Source of the DNA: JBDNJM01 sp041687755
Lineage (GTDB): Bacteria; Planctomycetota; UBA1135; GCA-002686595
NCBI GenBank assembly: GCA_041687755.1
Contig: JBDNJM010000116.1
Span: 1-24,985, forward strand
Direction of reading: 5' to 3'
Length of the DNA stretch: 24,985 nucleotides
Part shown: positions 9,901 to 17,085 of the stretch, one piece after another
How positions within the stretch are numbered: position 1 is the stretch's first letter
Layout of the letters: each line of letters opens with the position of its first letter
Position numbers and translations under genes: made by a program
Notes under the pieces: generated by a model
Database searches by the model: none
What the model was told of the DNA's origin: nothing
Seen by the model: the letters and a program-made list of their open reading frames with translations, nothing else

Positions 9901-9946
9901 GAATTCGGTTCGGGGCCCGGAGCGTTCGCTTCTCCGGAGGCCCCAC
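6905..9946 (-). CDS. ECF sigma-70 factor fused to membrane segment and CPD-reg-like repeat tail
   Basis: This is one continuous 1013-residue frame. Residues about 52-118 match sigma region 2 (EDLVQATFLEAIQHAHRWD). Residues about 150-201 match region 4, with the helix-turn-helix TPPQIARALGRPLETVRSQL followed by RRGRELLR. A hydrophobic stretch runs from about 245 to 290 (with K271 inside it). About six to seven beta-rich modules follow, of the carboxypeptidase-regulatory/transthyretin-like kind: each has a G-x-V opening, a 'G-x-P-(L/I)-x-G/A' turn and a 'D-x-x-G-x-F/Y' turn. The N-terminus should bind RNA polymerase and promoter DNA, and the tail may lie outside the membrane. The frame opens at GTG 9946; GTG at about 9874 or 9853 are alternatives, and no convincing ribosome site decides between them. 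The signal and target promoters are unknown. Confidence 0.88.
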   Translation of the reverse strand: MGPPEKRTLRAPNRILRNSCTPIAVPLQLRAVQPAPESAFERFRTSSSPEALGEVFDALGPRLLGLAGHLAGPRGGPEDLVQATFLEAIQHAHRWDASRPLLPWLVGILIRLHRAERRKGARVIEADRLVERAEAGPLEQIEQEELAEAIAVALESLPEAYRSALVLRLVHGFTPPQIARALGRPLETVRSQLRRGRELLRDALPESVGPAALAAIGAWLPAQSDALAADTLRSELLRRAAELAPIVQTAAAAGVAAPSLLASLATLIVMKHLLLAAGALLIGAGLWFTLRPAGEGSAPQTVAAGAPAEAVGLQLDERSALPEANAVNRVAERRTEDAANTAAVAAQVPTPPDTRLTGRVLLPDGAPAGETDVRLLNRPLAGYKVLDLVENRRLDPVAVARTDEQGCFGFDVAPARAYRLELAASGCARLVREPVFGGEHLELKLDPGATLLVEARSAETGLPAFGARVNGWIMGRPGKLFEAETDTAGRLRLDHLPEALLTLEVEPLELASAPWRQVALVAGQETTAVFELERGLTVSGRVTDERTGAPIADAVIGAGWTYDRPVRSDLDGRYTLPGFGGPGVYSIHARADGHGESSEGFDPSEMPKEDLELHFALPPARSAFGRVVDSGGRPLAGVVLSTLGADRVTDWRTARSADDGNFRLESLDASGRHQLLVRGLGYGIRVLEFPHDELERSEIDLGDIVLRSPARASGVVRALDGRPLPGLEIALIGVADGRFELAERRLDELRSEDFGSARPELPTASGTGYSGERKLVTDSRGRFHFDDVAAGAYWLRCSFPGSFRRQAATLSFRIESGVDRTDLELQVDAGLPLAGRVIDARGEGVAGANAVVYQLDEEGDATRVASVDTEAAGAFELLPPGAAPGTTLWIVAEARLLRHSGREDVANKGLPRSITEARAQFELRLPEPAFVLGRVLDATGEPIPGARVRARCEPSLMGLDSVETGADGAFELEVPAGGTFTVVATRMTEDGWVELARSETVRPGTGVLELRQR
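9935..9940 (+). promoter_or_regulatory. Strong Shine-Dalgarno upstream of the 9952 gene
   Basis: CGGAGG at 9935-9940 sits 11 nt before ATG 9952 (and 13 nt before GTG 9954). This supports a real + strand start here, although the site lies inside the longest reading of the divergent sigma gene. Confidence 0.55.
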
Positions 9947-9951
9947 GCGCC

Positions 9952-10743
9952 ATGTGGGACATCAACACACTCGATTTTCGGGACCAGCCCGGCCCGCCGG
10001 GTGGAAGTTCACAGCCTACACGGTCACCGAGGTCTGGGGCGGCTCGCGCCAGCTGATGAACATGCTCGGCGAGGCGCTCGTCGAAGATCGGGCCGACGAC
10101 GAACTCGGCAGCGCCCACGCGCTGCAGGTGCACGTCTGCCGATCCTGCGGCATCCAGCACTGCAAACCCGGTGGGTGGGTGCAGGGCAAACGCGTCGGCA
10201 ACGACCTCGCCTGGCTGCCGATCTGGGAGGAGGAGGACGACGGGGAGTCACGGCCGCCGACGTTCCTGCTTCGGGGCTCGGAGCCCAGCGGGGCGCCCCT
10301 GTTTGCGCCCGCGCGCTGGAACGAGATTCGTAAGCGGCAGTTCAAGAGCATGCCCGCGATGGAGTGCTTCCGCGCGCTAGACTCAGCCGAAGTCGCCCTC
10401 ATGTTGCAGGCCTCGGCTCCCTGGTTGCTCGGACGCTTCCCCGAGTCGGTCCGCCTGAAGCGCGTTATCGTGAAGGCGGTCTCGGACGGAGAGCTTTCGG
10501 AGCGGCTCGAGTTCGCGGACCAGGCGCTCGCGGATTGGTACGCGGAAGCGGGTTCCGCCCCTGGAAGTACCCGCGGCGATCGAATTCGCTCTGGAGGGTC
10601 GCTTGGCAGTGTCTGGCCTGCACCTTGTCGCTCGAGAGCCCTGGCTGGCGCTCTCCGCGACGCATGTGTTCAGGCGCGTCCAAGTCTCGGAGATGCAGAA
10701 CACCGCGAGGGCCATCCTCTCGCGGAACGCCCTCCGAGACTAG
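9952..10743 (+). pseudogene. Frameshifted gene of unknown function, about 260 residues
   Basis: The body reads well from about 10005 (starting WKFTAYTVTEVWGGS), through HVCRSCGIQHC and EVALMLQASAPWLLGRFPES, to about 10550 (ADWYAEAGSAP). The open frame then turns into poor, low-GC3 text. The +1 frame gives a convincing C-terminus (LEVPAAIEFALEGRLAVSG onward, ending SRNALRD) that stops at TAG 10741-10743. One extra base near 10550-10560 would explain this. At the 5' end, ATG 9952 gives MWDINTLDFRDQP in another frame and would need a one-base deletion near 10000. GTG 9954 is in frame, but its text is less protein-like. No family is recognised. A CxxC-type Cys group (C-R-S-C) is present. It may be decayed, or the sequence may contain indel errors. 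Confidence 0.6.
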
Positions 10744-11900
10744 AGAGCTAGCCCAGCCTCCAGGTTTGTCACCGGCGCGGGCAGCGCCGGAGCACTTGCG
10801 GAGATCGTGGCGGCCTGGACGAAGAACTCGGTGCCGCTGGGCAAGCTTCCGAGGGGCGAGGTGAAGTTTAGGTAGCCGATGCTCGCATCGACGGTGTACA
10901 CGCCGAGCTGGACCAGCTCGGCGAAGTTGTTGGCGAGATCGAGCGAGACGAGGCCCTGCAGGACAGAAGGCACGGACGACGGGGAGGCGAACAGGTAGAC
11001 GGTGTCGCCGACGCCGGATCCGACGTAGACCTGGGCGGTGTCGAGGGACGAAAGTGCAAGCGGCTTGCTGTTGACCAGGTCGAGGACAGGAGCCGTGTTG
11101 GGAACGATGTTGACCCTGGTCGTGCCGGTGCCGAGGGCGTTGGTCACTTCGATGGCGAGCGGCCCCAGGGACGCGGCCTCGGGCAGGAGCAAAAGCAGGC
11201 TGTTGTCATCGAGGACGCGGAATTTGTCGTCTATTTCGGAAAGCGGCAGGCCGCCCGCCGTGACCGTCTGAACGCCCAAGAACCCGGATCCCGTCAGCAG
11301 GAGCTCGGCCCCGCCCGGATTCACGGAAGGAAGGGTGCTCGGGTTGACCGAGCGATGGTGGGCACCGACCGAGCCGGGCCCTGCTGAACGAGCTCGAGGC
11401 AGGCGGACTTCTGAACCTTGGCCAGTTCGAACGCGGCAAGCGAGCTGGACCCGAAGCCTGTCGGAGGATTGCAGCCGGGGACAAAGGAGCACAGCACGCC
11501 CCAATCAGGATCACTGTCACTGAAACCGGCGCCGAGCTGGATGCCGAGGGCGAGACTGTGGATCGTGGTCTGGAGTAGGGGGCTTCCGGCGAAGACGCTG
11601 AGCGTGACGACTGAGACTTCGGCCTGCCGGGGCTCACACACGCCGTTGGGGAACGCGCCGCCAGCAGTAGAGAAGCCAAGCATGCGTGCGGTGAACAGCT
11701 GGGCAGAGTCCCTGTGGATGAAAGAAAGAGGGCGACGTATTCCACTCCGTCTCCATTTGGAAGAGCAGCGCAGTCGGGTTCGCACAGGTGTAGGGATCCT
11801 CCGGCGTGGCCCGCACGACCCACGCAGAGAGCCGCGTCTCGATCTCCGGGTCGTCGGTTTCGAGGGGGTCGATCCGGTTGGGCCCCGGTCGCGGCGGCAC
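10740..11900 (-). pseudogene. Truncated, frameshifted M12-like metallopeptidase/TIG protein
   Basis: Three frames join into one protein. The first, 11900 to about 11745, starts PNRIDPLETDDPEIETRL and includes DPYTCANPTALLFQMETEWN. The second, about 11745 to 11350, includes FIHRDSAQLFTARMLGF and LGAGFSDSDPDWGVLC. The third, about 11350 to 10740, contains a TIG/IPT-like domain (GGAELLLTGSGFLGVQ) and a C-terminal domain with DTAQVYVGSGVGDTVYL, ending EAGLAL. One extra base and then one missing base separate the frames. In reprolysin-like relatives the middle segment carries HExxHxxGxxxG. Here it reads IHSLALGIQLGAG, so Glu and the second His are absent. The N-terminal signal peptide and propeptide seen in the paralogue at 21150-22402 are missing. 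It is probably non-functional. Family assignment is by pattern only. Confidence 0.72.
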
Positions 11901-11913
11901 TCAGCCTCCGGTT

Positions 11914-11988
11914 CGGTGGGAACGCGGGTCCCACCGCTCACCTCCGTGTCCCTCCCCAGGGCTCGTGCCTTGGGGTGGGGGACCCCAA
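11914..11988. repeat. Two adjacent short hairpins between the relic and the PepSY gene
   Basis: CGGTGGGA (11914-11921) pairs perfectly with TCCCACCG (11929-11936). TTGGGGT (11970-11976) pairs perfectly with ACCCCAA (11982-11988) around five G. Neither is followed by a T-run, and their role is unclear. They mark the point where the relic's coding similarity ends. Confidence 0.45.
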
Positions 11989-12025
11989 CAGCGCTGGGAG
12001 GCTGAGGGCGGGCTCGCTCTTTTTG

Positions 12026-12048
12026 TTGCGAGTGAGACTCAGTCGCAA
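12026..12048 (+). promoter_or_regulatory. Fur-like operator upstream of the PepSY gene
   Basis: The arms TTGCGAGTGAG (12026-12036) and CTCAGTCGCAA (12038-12048) are inverted repeats with one mismatch around a central A. The core TGAGACTCA is identical to that in the box before the imelysin operon. The general shape fits Fur-family sites (TGA-x-AAT / ATT-x-TCA symmetry). TTGTTG (12023-12028) and AATAAG (12047-12052), 18 nt apart, could be a weak promoter overlapped by the palindrome. It lies 75 nt before ATG 12124. Confidence 0.6.
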
Positions 12049-12123
12049 TAAGGTGTGCGGATCGAACACTGAACGCCAGGGATGGTGCCTGAGTCCCCTA
12101 GGGCCCGCCCTGGCGGGTCGGCG

Positions 12124-13161
12124 ATGCCCAAGTCCGTTGCCGTAGTGCTCGAGCCGAACCCCGCGACGACTTTGACCACCCAAGCTCAAACGCTAGAGCC
12201 CGTAGTTCTGCACCCGACCCCGGCGCCCCGTCCTCGTCCGCGGAAGAAGCGGCTCTGGCCTCGGATGCTGAAGACTATCCGGCGCGTCCACCTCTACCTC
12301 GGGCTCGCACTGCTTCCGTGGGTGGGTCTGTATGGCGTGACGGCGCTGCTGTTTAATCACAGCAGCTGGTTGAGCAGCTCGACCGTCTTGGGACTGAACG
12401 GCGCGAAGATCTCGAAGGCCGGGTGGCCGGACGCGGCGCGGGCCGGTGAAATCGCGCTGGCGGCGGCGCCGTTCGTGCTGCTGGACGAGGCGGGAATGCC
12501 ACGTGCCGTCGAGGTGGTCCAGGGCAGCGAGAGGCTGTTGGGCAGCTATTCGATAACGGGCCGAGCGACGGTCGCGGGAGGCGTGGCCCAGGAGGATCTG
12601 CGGCTCTCGGTCGATGCGCTCCTGCGTGGGGGGACCCTGCGGCGGACGGCCGTAAGGGAGGAGCCGGAACCGCTCGAGCTGGAGGTGGCGGAGGACGGTT
12701 TGAGAATGCTGGCGGGGCTTGGTGTTCCAAGCGAGGCGGCGCTCGAGGAGTTGGCCGTCGCTCTGGCGGCAGCGGAGGGGCTGGAGCTGGACAGCGTCCG
12801 GATTCGGCGTTGGCCGACGGCGCGCTTTCAGATTCTCGATGGCGAGCAACTGCTGGAGTGCGAGCTGGGGCTCGACGGCGATCTAGAGGTGACCCGCGCC
12901 GATGCCGGTTCGAGTCTGAGAAGCAAGCTGCTGCGCCTGCATCTGCAGCACGGGAACCCGGGGTACCTCGGATCGCGCAGCCTGTGGGCCATCTCGGTGG
13001 ATGCGGTGGGCGTTGCGATGGTGCTCTGGGGAATCAGCGGTATCGTGATGTGGTGGACGATCCGACCGACCCGTCGATGGGGTACCGCGGCCCTCGCGCT
13101 GGGTCTGACCGCGATGGCCGCGCTTGCGGTGTGGATCTGGCGAGCAGCGGGGCTGGCCTAA
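12124..13161 (+). CDS. PepSY-associated membrane-helix protein
   Basis: This is a 345-residue protein from ATG 12124; an upstream in-frame GTG at 12082 is less likely. After a Pro/Arg-rich cytoplasmic leader comes RRVHLYLGLALLPWVGLYGVTALLF, read here from its start RRVHLYLGL: a first membrane helix with the conserved His. A large extracytoplasmic loop follows (about 70-270). Then come LLRLHLQHGNPGYLG and two closely spaced C-terminal helices (ISVDAVGVAMVLWGISGIVMW, begins ISVDAVGVAM; and AALALGLTAMAALAVWIW). This order fits the PepSY-associated transmembrane family, which is often linked to iron and siderophore uptake. The Fur-like palindrome upstream supports iron control. It converges with the 13225 gene. 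Confidence 0.8.
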   Translation: MPKSVAVVLEPNPATTLTTQAQTLEPVVLHPTPAPRPRPRKKRLWPRMLKTIRRVHLYLGLALLPWVGLYGVTALLFNHSSWLSSSTVLGLNGAKISKAGWPDAARAGEIALAAAPFVLLDEAGMPRAVEVVQGSERLLGSYSITGRATVAGGVAQEDLRLSVDALLRGGTLRRTAVREEPEPLELEVAEDGLRMLAGLGVPSEAALEELAVALAAAEGLELDSVRIRRWPTARFQILDGEQLLECELGLDGDLEVTRADAGSSLRSKLLRLHLQHGNPGYLGSRSLWAISVDAVGVAMVLWGISGIVMWWTIRPTRRWGTAALALGLTAMAALAVWIWRAAGLA

Positions 13162-13183
13162 CCCGCACTGTCCGCGAGTTCAG

Positions 13184-13210
13184 CGGGAGGGGGGGGGGGG
13201 AGTCCTCCCG
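13184..13210. terminator. Hairpin with 12-G run between convergent genes
   Basis: CGGGAGG (13184-13190) and CCTCCCG (13204-13210) are complementary. The loop is almost entirely G, and the uninterrupted G-run covers 13189-13200. Its position between two convergent stop codons fits a shared transcription end, but there is no T-tract on either strand. The G-run length may be unreliable. Confidence 0.3.
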
Positions 13211-13224
13211 GCGGCGGTGGCCGT

Positions 13225-15600
13225 TCAGCGCGCCGGCAGGCTGACGTCGTGCGATGTCCAGCGGTCGACGAGTTCGAGCTCGCTGGTCCACAGGGAGCTA
13301 CCGTTCGAGAAAAATTCGAGCTCGACGGCTCCGGCCCCGAGGCCTGGAAGCCGCTGGGTTCCGTTCTGAACCGTCTGGCGCTGGGGCCGGTGCCCAGGCT
13401 GGCGAAGCTCGAGCACGACCGGTCCGTCGTCGGCGCCTTGTACCGTTAGTTGGAGGTCGAACAGCCGCGGTCGGAAAGGCCCGAGTTCGCTGCGTGGCGA
13501 GTCGAGGGCGAACTCCGTCGTGTGCAAGACGCGCCGCGTGCCGCCCGCCGTGAGGGTCAGGCGATAGCTCCCGTGGGGTACGTCGAGAAACTCCCAGTCC
13601 ACCTGCCCGGTCGGTGAAACCGTCTGCTCAGCGCGCAGGCCGCGCGAGCTAGCGGCCCGCGCGCTCGACCCGAGGGCGCGCAAGGTTGCGGTGACGGCTG
13701 AGAGGCCGGAGTCGTTGCCGAGCTCGACCGACAAGGTGACGGTGCCGGCGGGTATTTCGGTGATGTCCAGGTTGAAGCTTGCCGGCCGCGAACTAGCAAC
13801 GACAACGTCGGCTTGGGGCCATGTCGGGCGCGGCTCGAACAGCCAGGCGAGGGGGCCGTCCATCAGTGCTCGCAGCTCGCCTCGGTACGCACGCACGAAG
13901 TAGCTACCGGGCGGGAGCGAAGCGAATGAGTAGCCGCCCTCCGAGTCGACGCGGGTCGTCCACAGTCGGCCGGGCGAGAGGAGAGCGACCACGCTGGCGG
14001 GCTTTCCTTCGACTTCGGCCTGGCGCAGGCTCCCGGAGAGTTGGCCGCCGGCCAGGAGCAGGATCTCCAGTTCCTCAACCTCGCCGGTGCGCCCGGCAGC
14101 GACCTCAACAACTGCGTCCGGGTACTCGGGGTGCCTCACAAGCATTCGGAGCCCGTCTACCAAAGGGGTGGCGGTGAGCTCGAAGCGGCCCTCAGCATCG
14201 CTCCTCGTGCGCCCTCCCGAGCCGGGCGTGAGTACCTGGATCTCGGCGTTGTCGATAGGCGCGCGGCGAGTCTCGCTGAGCACGCGCCCGCGCAAGAGGG
14301 TCCTGTCCGGAAGCTCGAGCTGCAAAATATGGGAGCTGGCCAACTCGCTCAGCTCGCAGGCGTGTTGGATCGTCTGGCCGTTGGTGAGTTCCACGGTTAG
14401 CTGATGCTTCCCAAGATCCAGCCCGGCGAACTCAAACTGCCCGCCTGTCAAGTTGGCGCTCAGCGGAGCGTCTCTTCCGTCGACGCGTCGCAGGACGGCG
14501 GCACCTGTTGCTTCTGCGACCGCTAGACCCTCGGATGTGATGAGCCGTCCGTAAAGGGAGAGTCCGCGACGCAGCCGGATTTCGAGCGGCTGCGTCTCGG
14601 AAGCCGCGCGCTCTACGGTTGTCCGCAGGAACCCGGCCGCCTGCGCTTCGATGCGTAGCGAGGTTTCGGGGACATGCTCGGCACGAAAGGCTCCGCTGAG
14701 ATCCGTGGACCTCGGGAGGGGGAGGCCTGAGATGGAGGACTCGACGGCGCTGAAGCGGATTTGGGCACCCGCCACGGGCAAGCCGGCATCATCCAGGACT
14801 AGTCCCTCGAGTGGCCGACCGCGGACCATCCAAACCTCTCCGAGCTCCGTGTTGTTGCCGGTTCGGACGACCACGTCGTGAAGGGTTCGTGGGGCCAGCC
14901 CCGGGCCCTGAAATTCCAGCCGGTAGCGGCCGGGAGGGAGTAGGCCAAGGGACTGGGGCGTGTCGAGTTCCGTGCGCAGCTCGCGTCCCGCCCAGACTCG
15001 GCCGAGCGCGGAGCCCGTTCCTGTCAGCACTTCGACACTGATAGGGCCAGCCCCGGAGTTGGCCGAGCGAACGATGAACTCGAGCGCCCCTCCGCGATCC
15101 AGCACAATCGGCTGCGAGAAGGTGCGTGCGATGCCTGGTCCACTGGAGTGAATCTCGTGCTCGCTCCAGCGAGGCGCGAAGCCTGCGACCTCGGCGAACA
15201 AGGCGATGCGCCTCTCGCCAGGCGGCCCAGAGATCTCGAAAGCTCCGTTGACATCGCTGGTCGCGAGGCTTGGCGGAGTCCTACCGGGGATCCGAATTCT
15301 GACGCCAGCGAGTGCCGCGCCGGTGCTCGATTGAACGCGACCGAGGATCTGCGAATCCATGTTTGTGGCAGGCCTCGTGGATCTGGTCGCGCTAAGCCGT
15401 ACGTCAGCCGGCTCAGCGGAAGCGCGGGTCCGTGGCGCGGGCTGCACGGGGCGAGCGAGTTCCTCTGGGCCCTTTGGCGCCGCGGCCATTTGCCGATTGG
15501 GCGTCTCCATGGCCGATTTCGGCTCGTCGCCCCCTTGCGTGAGCACGAGGAGCGAGCCGAAGCAAAGCGCGAGCACAGTCCATATCAGCGGACGCTTCAC
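13225..15600 (-). CDS. Membrane-anchored CPD-reg-like repeat protein
   Basis: This is a 791-residue protein with an N-terminal signal-anchor (MKRPLIWTVLALCFGSLLVL). A Thr/Arg/Pro-rich linker follows, then five or more beta-sandwich modules of the carboxypeptidase-regulatory kind. Examples are ILGRVQSSTGAALAGVRIRI, LEGLVLDDAGLPVAGAQIRF, LRGRVLSETRRAPIDNAEIQ and SEGGYSFASLPPGSYFVRAY. No catalytic motif was seen, so a structural or binding role outside the membrane is most likely. GTG 15600 overlaps the HTTM stop as GTGA, which suggests translational coupling; GTG 15615 is the alternative start. It is the last gene of the imelysin operon and resembles the tail of the sigma fusion at 6905-9946. 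Confidence 0.8.
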   Translation of the reverse strand: MKRPLIWTVLALCFGSLLVLTQGGDEPKSAMETPNRQMAAAPKGPEELARPVQPAPRTRASAEPADVRLSATRSTRPATNMDSQILGRVQSSTGAALAGVRIRIPGRTPPSLATSDVNGAFEISGPPGERRIALFAEVAGFAPRWSEHEIHSSGPGIARTFSQPIVLDRGGALEFIVRSANSGAGPISVEVLTGTGSALGRVWAGRELRTELDTPQSLGLLPPGRYRLEFQGPGLAPRTLHDVVVRTGNNTELGEVWMVRGRPLEGLVLDDAGLPVAGAQIRFSAVESSISGLPLPRSTDLSGAFRAEHVPETSLRIEAQAAGFLRTTVERAASETQPLEIRLRRGLSLYGRLITSEGLAVAEATGAAVLRRVDGRDAPLSANLTGGQFEFAGLDLGKHQLTVELTNGQTIQHACELSELASSHILQLELPDRTLLRGRVLSETRRAPIDNAEIQVLTPGSGGRTRSDAEGRFELTATPLVDGLRMLVRHPEYPDAVVEVAAGRTGEVEELEILLLAGGQLSGSLRQAEVEGKPASVVALLSPGRLWTTRVDSEGGYSFASLPPGSYFVRAYRGELRALMDGPLAWLFEPRPTWPQADVVVASSRPASFNLDITEIPAGTVTLSVELGNDSGLSAVTATLRALGSSARAASSRGLRAEQTVSPTGQVDWEFLDVPHGSYRLTLTAGGTRRVLHTTEFALDSPRSELGPFRPRLFDLQLTVQGADDGPVVLELRQPGHRPQRQTVQNGTQRLPGLGAGAVELEFFSNGSSLWTSELELVDRWTSHDVSLPAR

Positions 15601-17060
15601 CAGGGAAGCACCCACGTGGACAGAGCCGCCGTGCGCTCGATCGTTGCGAGGTCTAGGCGGGGGTCGACGATGGCCCGCGCGGGGTGGCCGTTGAACGCGA
15701 CGCGCGTGTGGGCATGGACGCGCACGCGGTCGTGCTCACCCAGGAGTCCTGAGTCCTGCAGGTGATGAGCGAACTGGAGCAGCATGTCGGGGCGGCGTGT
15801 CATCACCTGCACCTGTAGCGGCGTTAGATGCCTGGCCGGATCGATTTCGATCCGCTCCAAGTTCTCTCCGCGCTGAGCCCAAGCGGTGAAGTCCACGTGC
15901 CCGCGCTTGTCGATCAGCATGACCTTCCAGGCGAAGCGGAAACCCGCTTCCGTCCAGTTGGCGTTGCCCTCACTCCAGTGGTAACGGAGGGGCAGCAGCG
16001 CCTGAAGCGCTAGATGGACGGCCAGCAAACCCACCAGGGGCCGCGACATCCGGGACGCTGAGGTTGTCTCAACTGCGGTCACATGGCGCCGCGCGACCCT
16101 GAGCCGGGCGAGCCCTGCTGGCCAGTCGGGCGGAAGCAGCAACATCGCGCTCAGGGTCATGACCCACGGAAAGAGCCCGATGGGAAACAAGGCGGCGGTT
16201 GCGGCGTGGAAGCTCACAACGAGGGCGAAGGCCCACGCTCGGGTGCGCGGTAGAAGCAGTAGGAGAGGGATCGTCAGATCGAAGGCGAGGCCGGCCCAGC
16301 TGAAGAGGTACGCCGTCGAGCCCTGGGCCAGAAGCGGCCCAACCAGGGGCATACTGGCTCGTTCAGCGAGCCATGTGTCGAGCGGTTGGGCGCGTAGGAG
16401 CCAGTCGGCGTTGAGCTTGGCAAGGCCGGCGAAGAAGTAGACGGCCGCAACCTGAAAACGAAACACGAGCAGGTACCCGAAGGCAATGCGTCGCCGCGCA
16501 TGCGGTCGCCCGTCCCGGCGGCGTGCCAGCGGTGCGATGGCCAGCAGCACCGCTAGCAGCGAGACCAGGTAGTAGTGATTGAGGTAGTTGGTCTTGTCGC
16601 AGAGATGGCAATACGTGAACCCTGCCGCAAAAAGCAGGGCCGCGGGTCGCAGCCAAAAACCTGCTGCGATCAACAGGGCCAGAACACCCAAGGCCGCGTA
16701 CCCAGCGCGCATGACCCACAGGGGCCCCGGCCGAATCCAATCGAGGCCGGGGTACGTGAAGAAAAACTCGGGCTCACCGAACTGGAGGGTGATCCACCCG
16801 TTCGCAAAGTAGCGAGCGATGGCGAGCGCCATCAGGAGGCCGAACCCGATCCGAAATGCGATAAGAGAGTCCGCAGCGACCGGCCGGTCCAGAACATCGA
16901 GCACCCGGTGCGACCGCTGCGTGACGCTGACAAGAGGAGTCTGCACAGGGGTCGAAGGGTTCGCAGGGAAAGGCTGTTCCACGTGGCGGAACAGTGAGGT
17001 GCGCTGGTGCTTCAGTAGCGCCTTCTGAAAGGTCCGGGCCTGCACGGGAGGCAGCGCCAC
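15597..17060 (-). CDS. HTTM-domain integral membrane protein
   Basis: This is a protein of about 487 residues with multiple membrane helices. It carries the HTTM (vitamin K-dependent gamma-carboxylase-like) pattern: an opening helix LIAFRIGFGLLMALAIARYF, then FTYCHLCDKTNYLNHYYLVS (about residues 148-167), the segment RFQVAAVYFFAGLAKLNADW, and a soluble C-terminal part. The NHYYL motif is typical of the family. The bacterial function is mostly unknown, and carboxylase activity should not be assumed. The frame is open to 17177, but that end overlaps the upstream imelysin gene. GTG 17060, 25 bp past that gene's stop and with GGAG 12 nt upstream, is the better start; GTG 17045 is possible. It is in the middle of the Fur-linked operon. 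Confidence 0.85.
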   Translation of the reverse strand: MALPPVQARTFQKALLKHQRTSLFRHVEQPFPANPSTPVQTPLVSVTQRSHRVLDVLDRPVAADSLIAFRIGFGLLMALAIARYFANGWITLQFGEPEFFFTYPGLDWIRPGPLWVMRAGYAALGVLALLIAAGFWLRPAALLFAAGFTYCHLCDKTNYLNHYYLVSLLAVLLAIAPLARRRDGRPHARRRIAFGYLLVFRFQVAAVYFFAGLAKLNADWLLRAQPLDTWLAERASMPLVGPLLAQGSTAYLFSWAGLAFDLTIPLLLLLPRTRAWAFALVVSFHAATAALFPIGLFPWVMTLSAMLLLPPDWPAGLARLRVARRHVTAVETTSASRMSRPLVGLLAVHLALQALLPLRYHWSEGNANWTEAGFRFAWKVMLIDKRGHVDFTAWAQRGENLERIEIDPARHLTPLQVQVMTRRPDMLLQFAHHLQDSGLLGEHDRVRVHAHTRVAFNGHPARAIVDPRLDLATIERTAALSTWVLPW

Positions 17061-17085
17061 GACGGTGTAAAGCTCCGCCGTTCCG

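Noticed and set aside
9952..11900. Programmed frameshifting as an explanation of the shifted frames
   Set aside because: No slippery heptamer with a downstream structure was recognised, and the related copy at 21150-22402 has stops and deletions, so decay or indel error is simpler.
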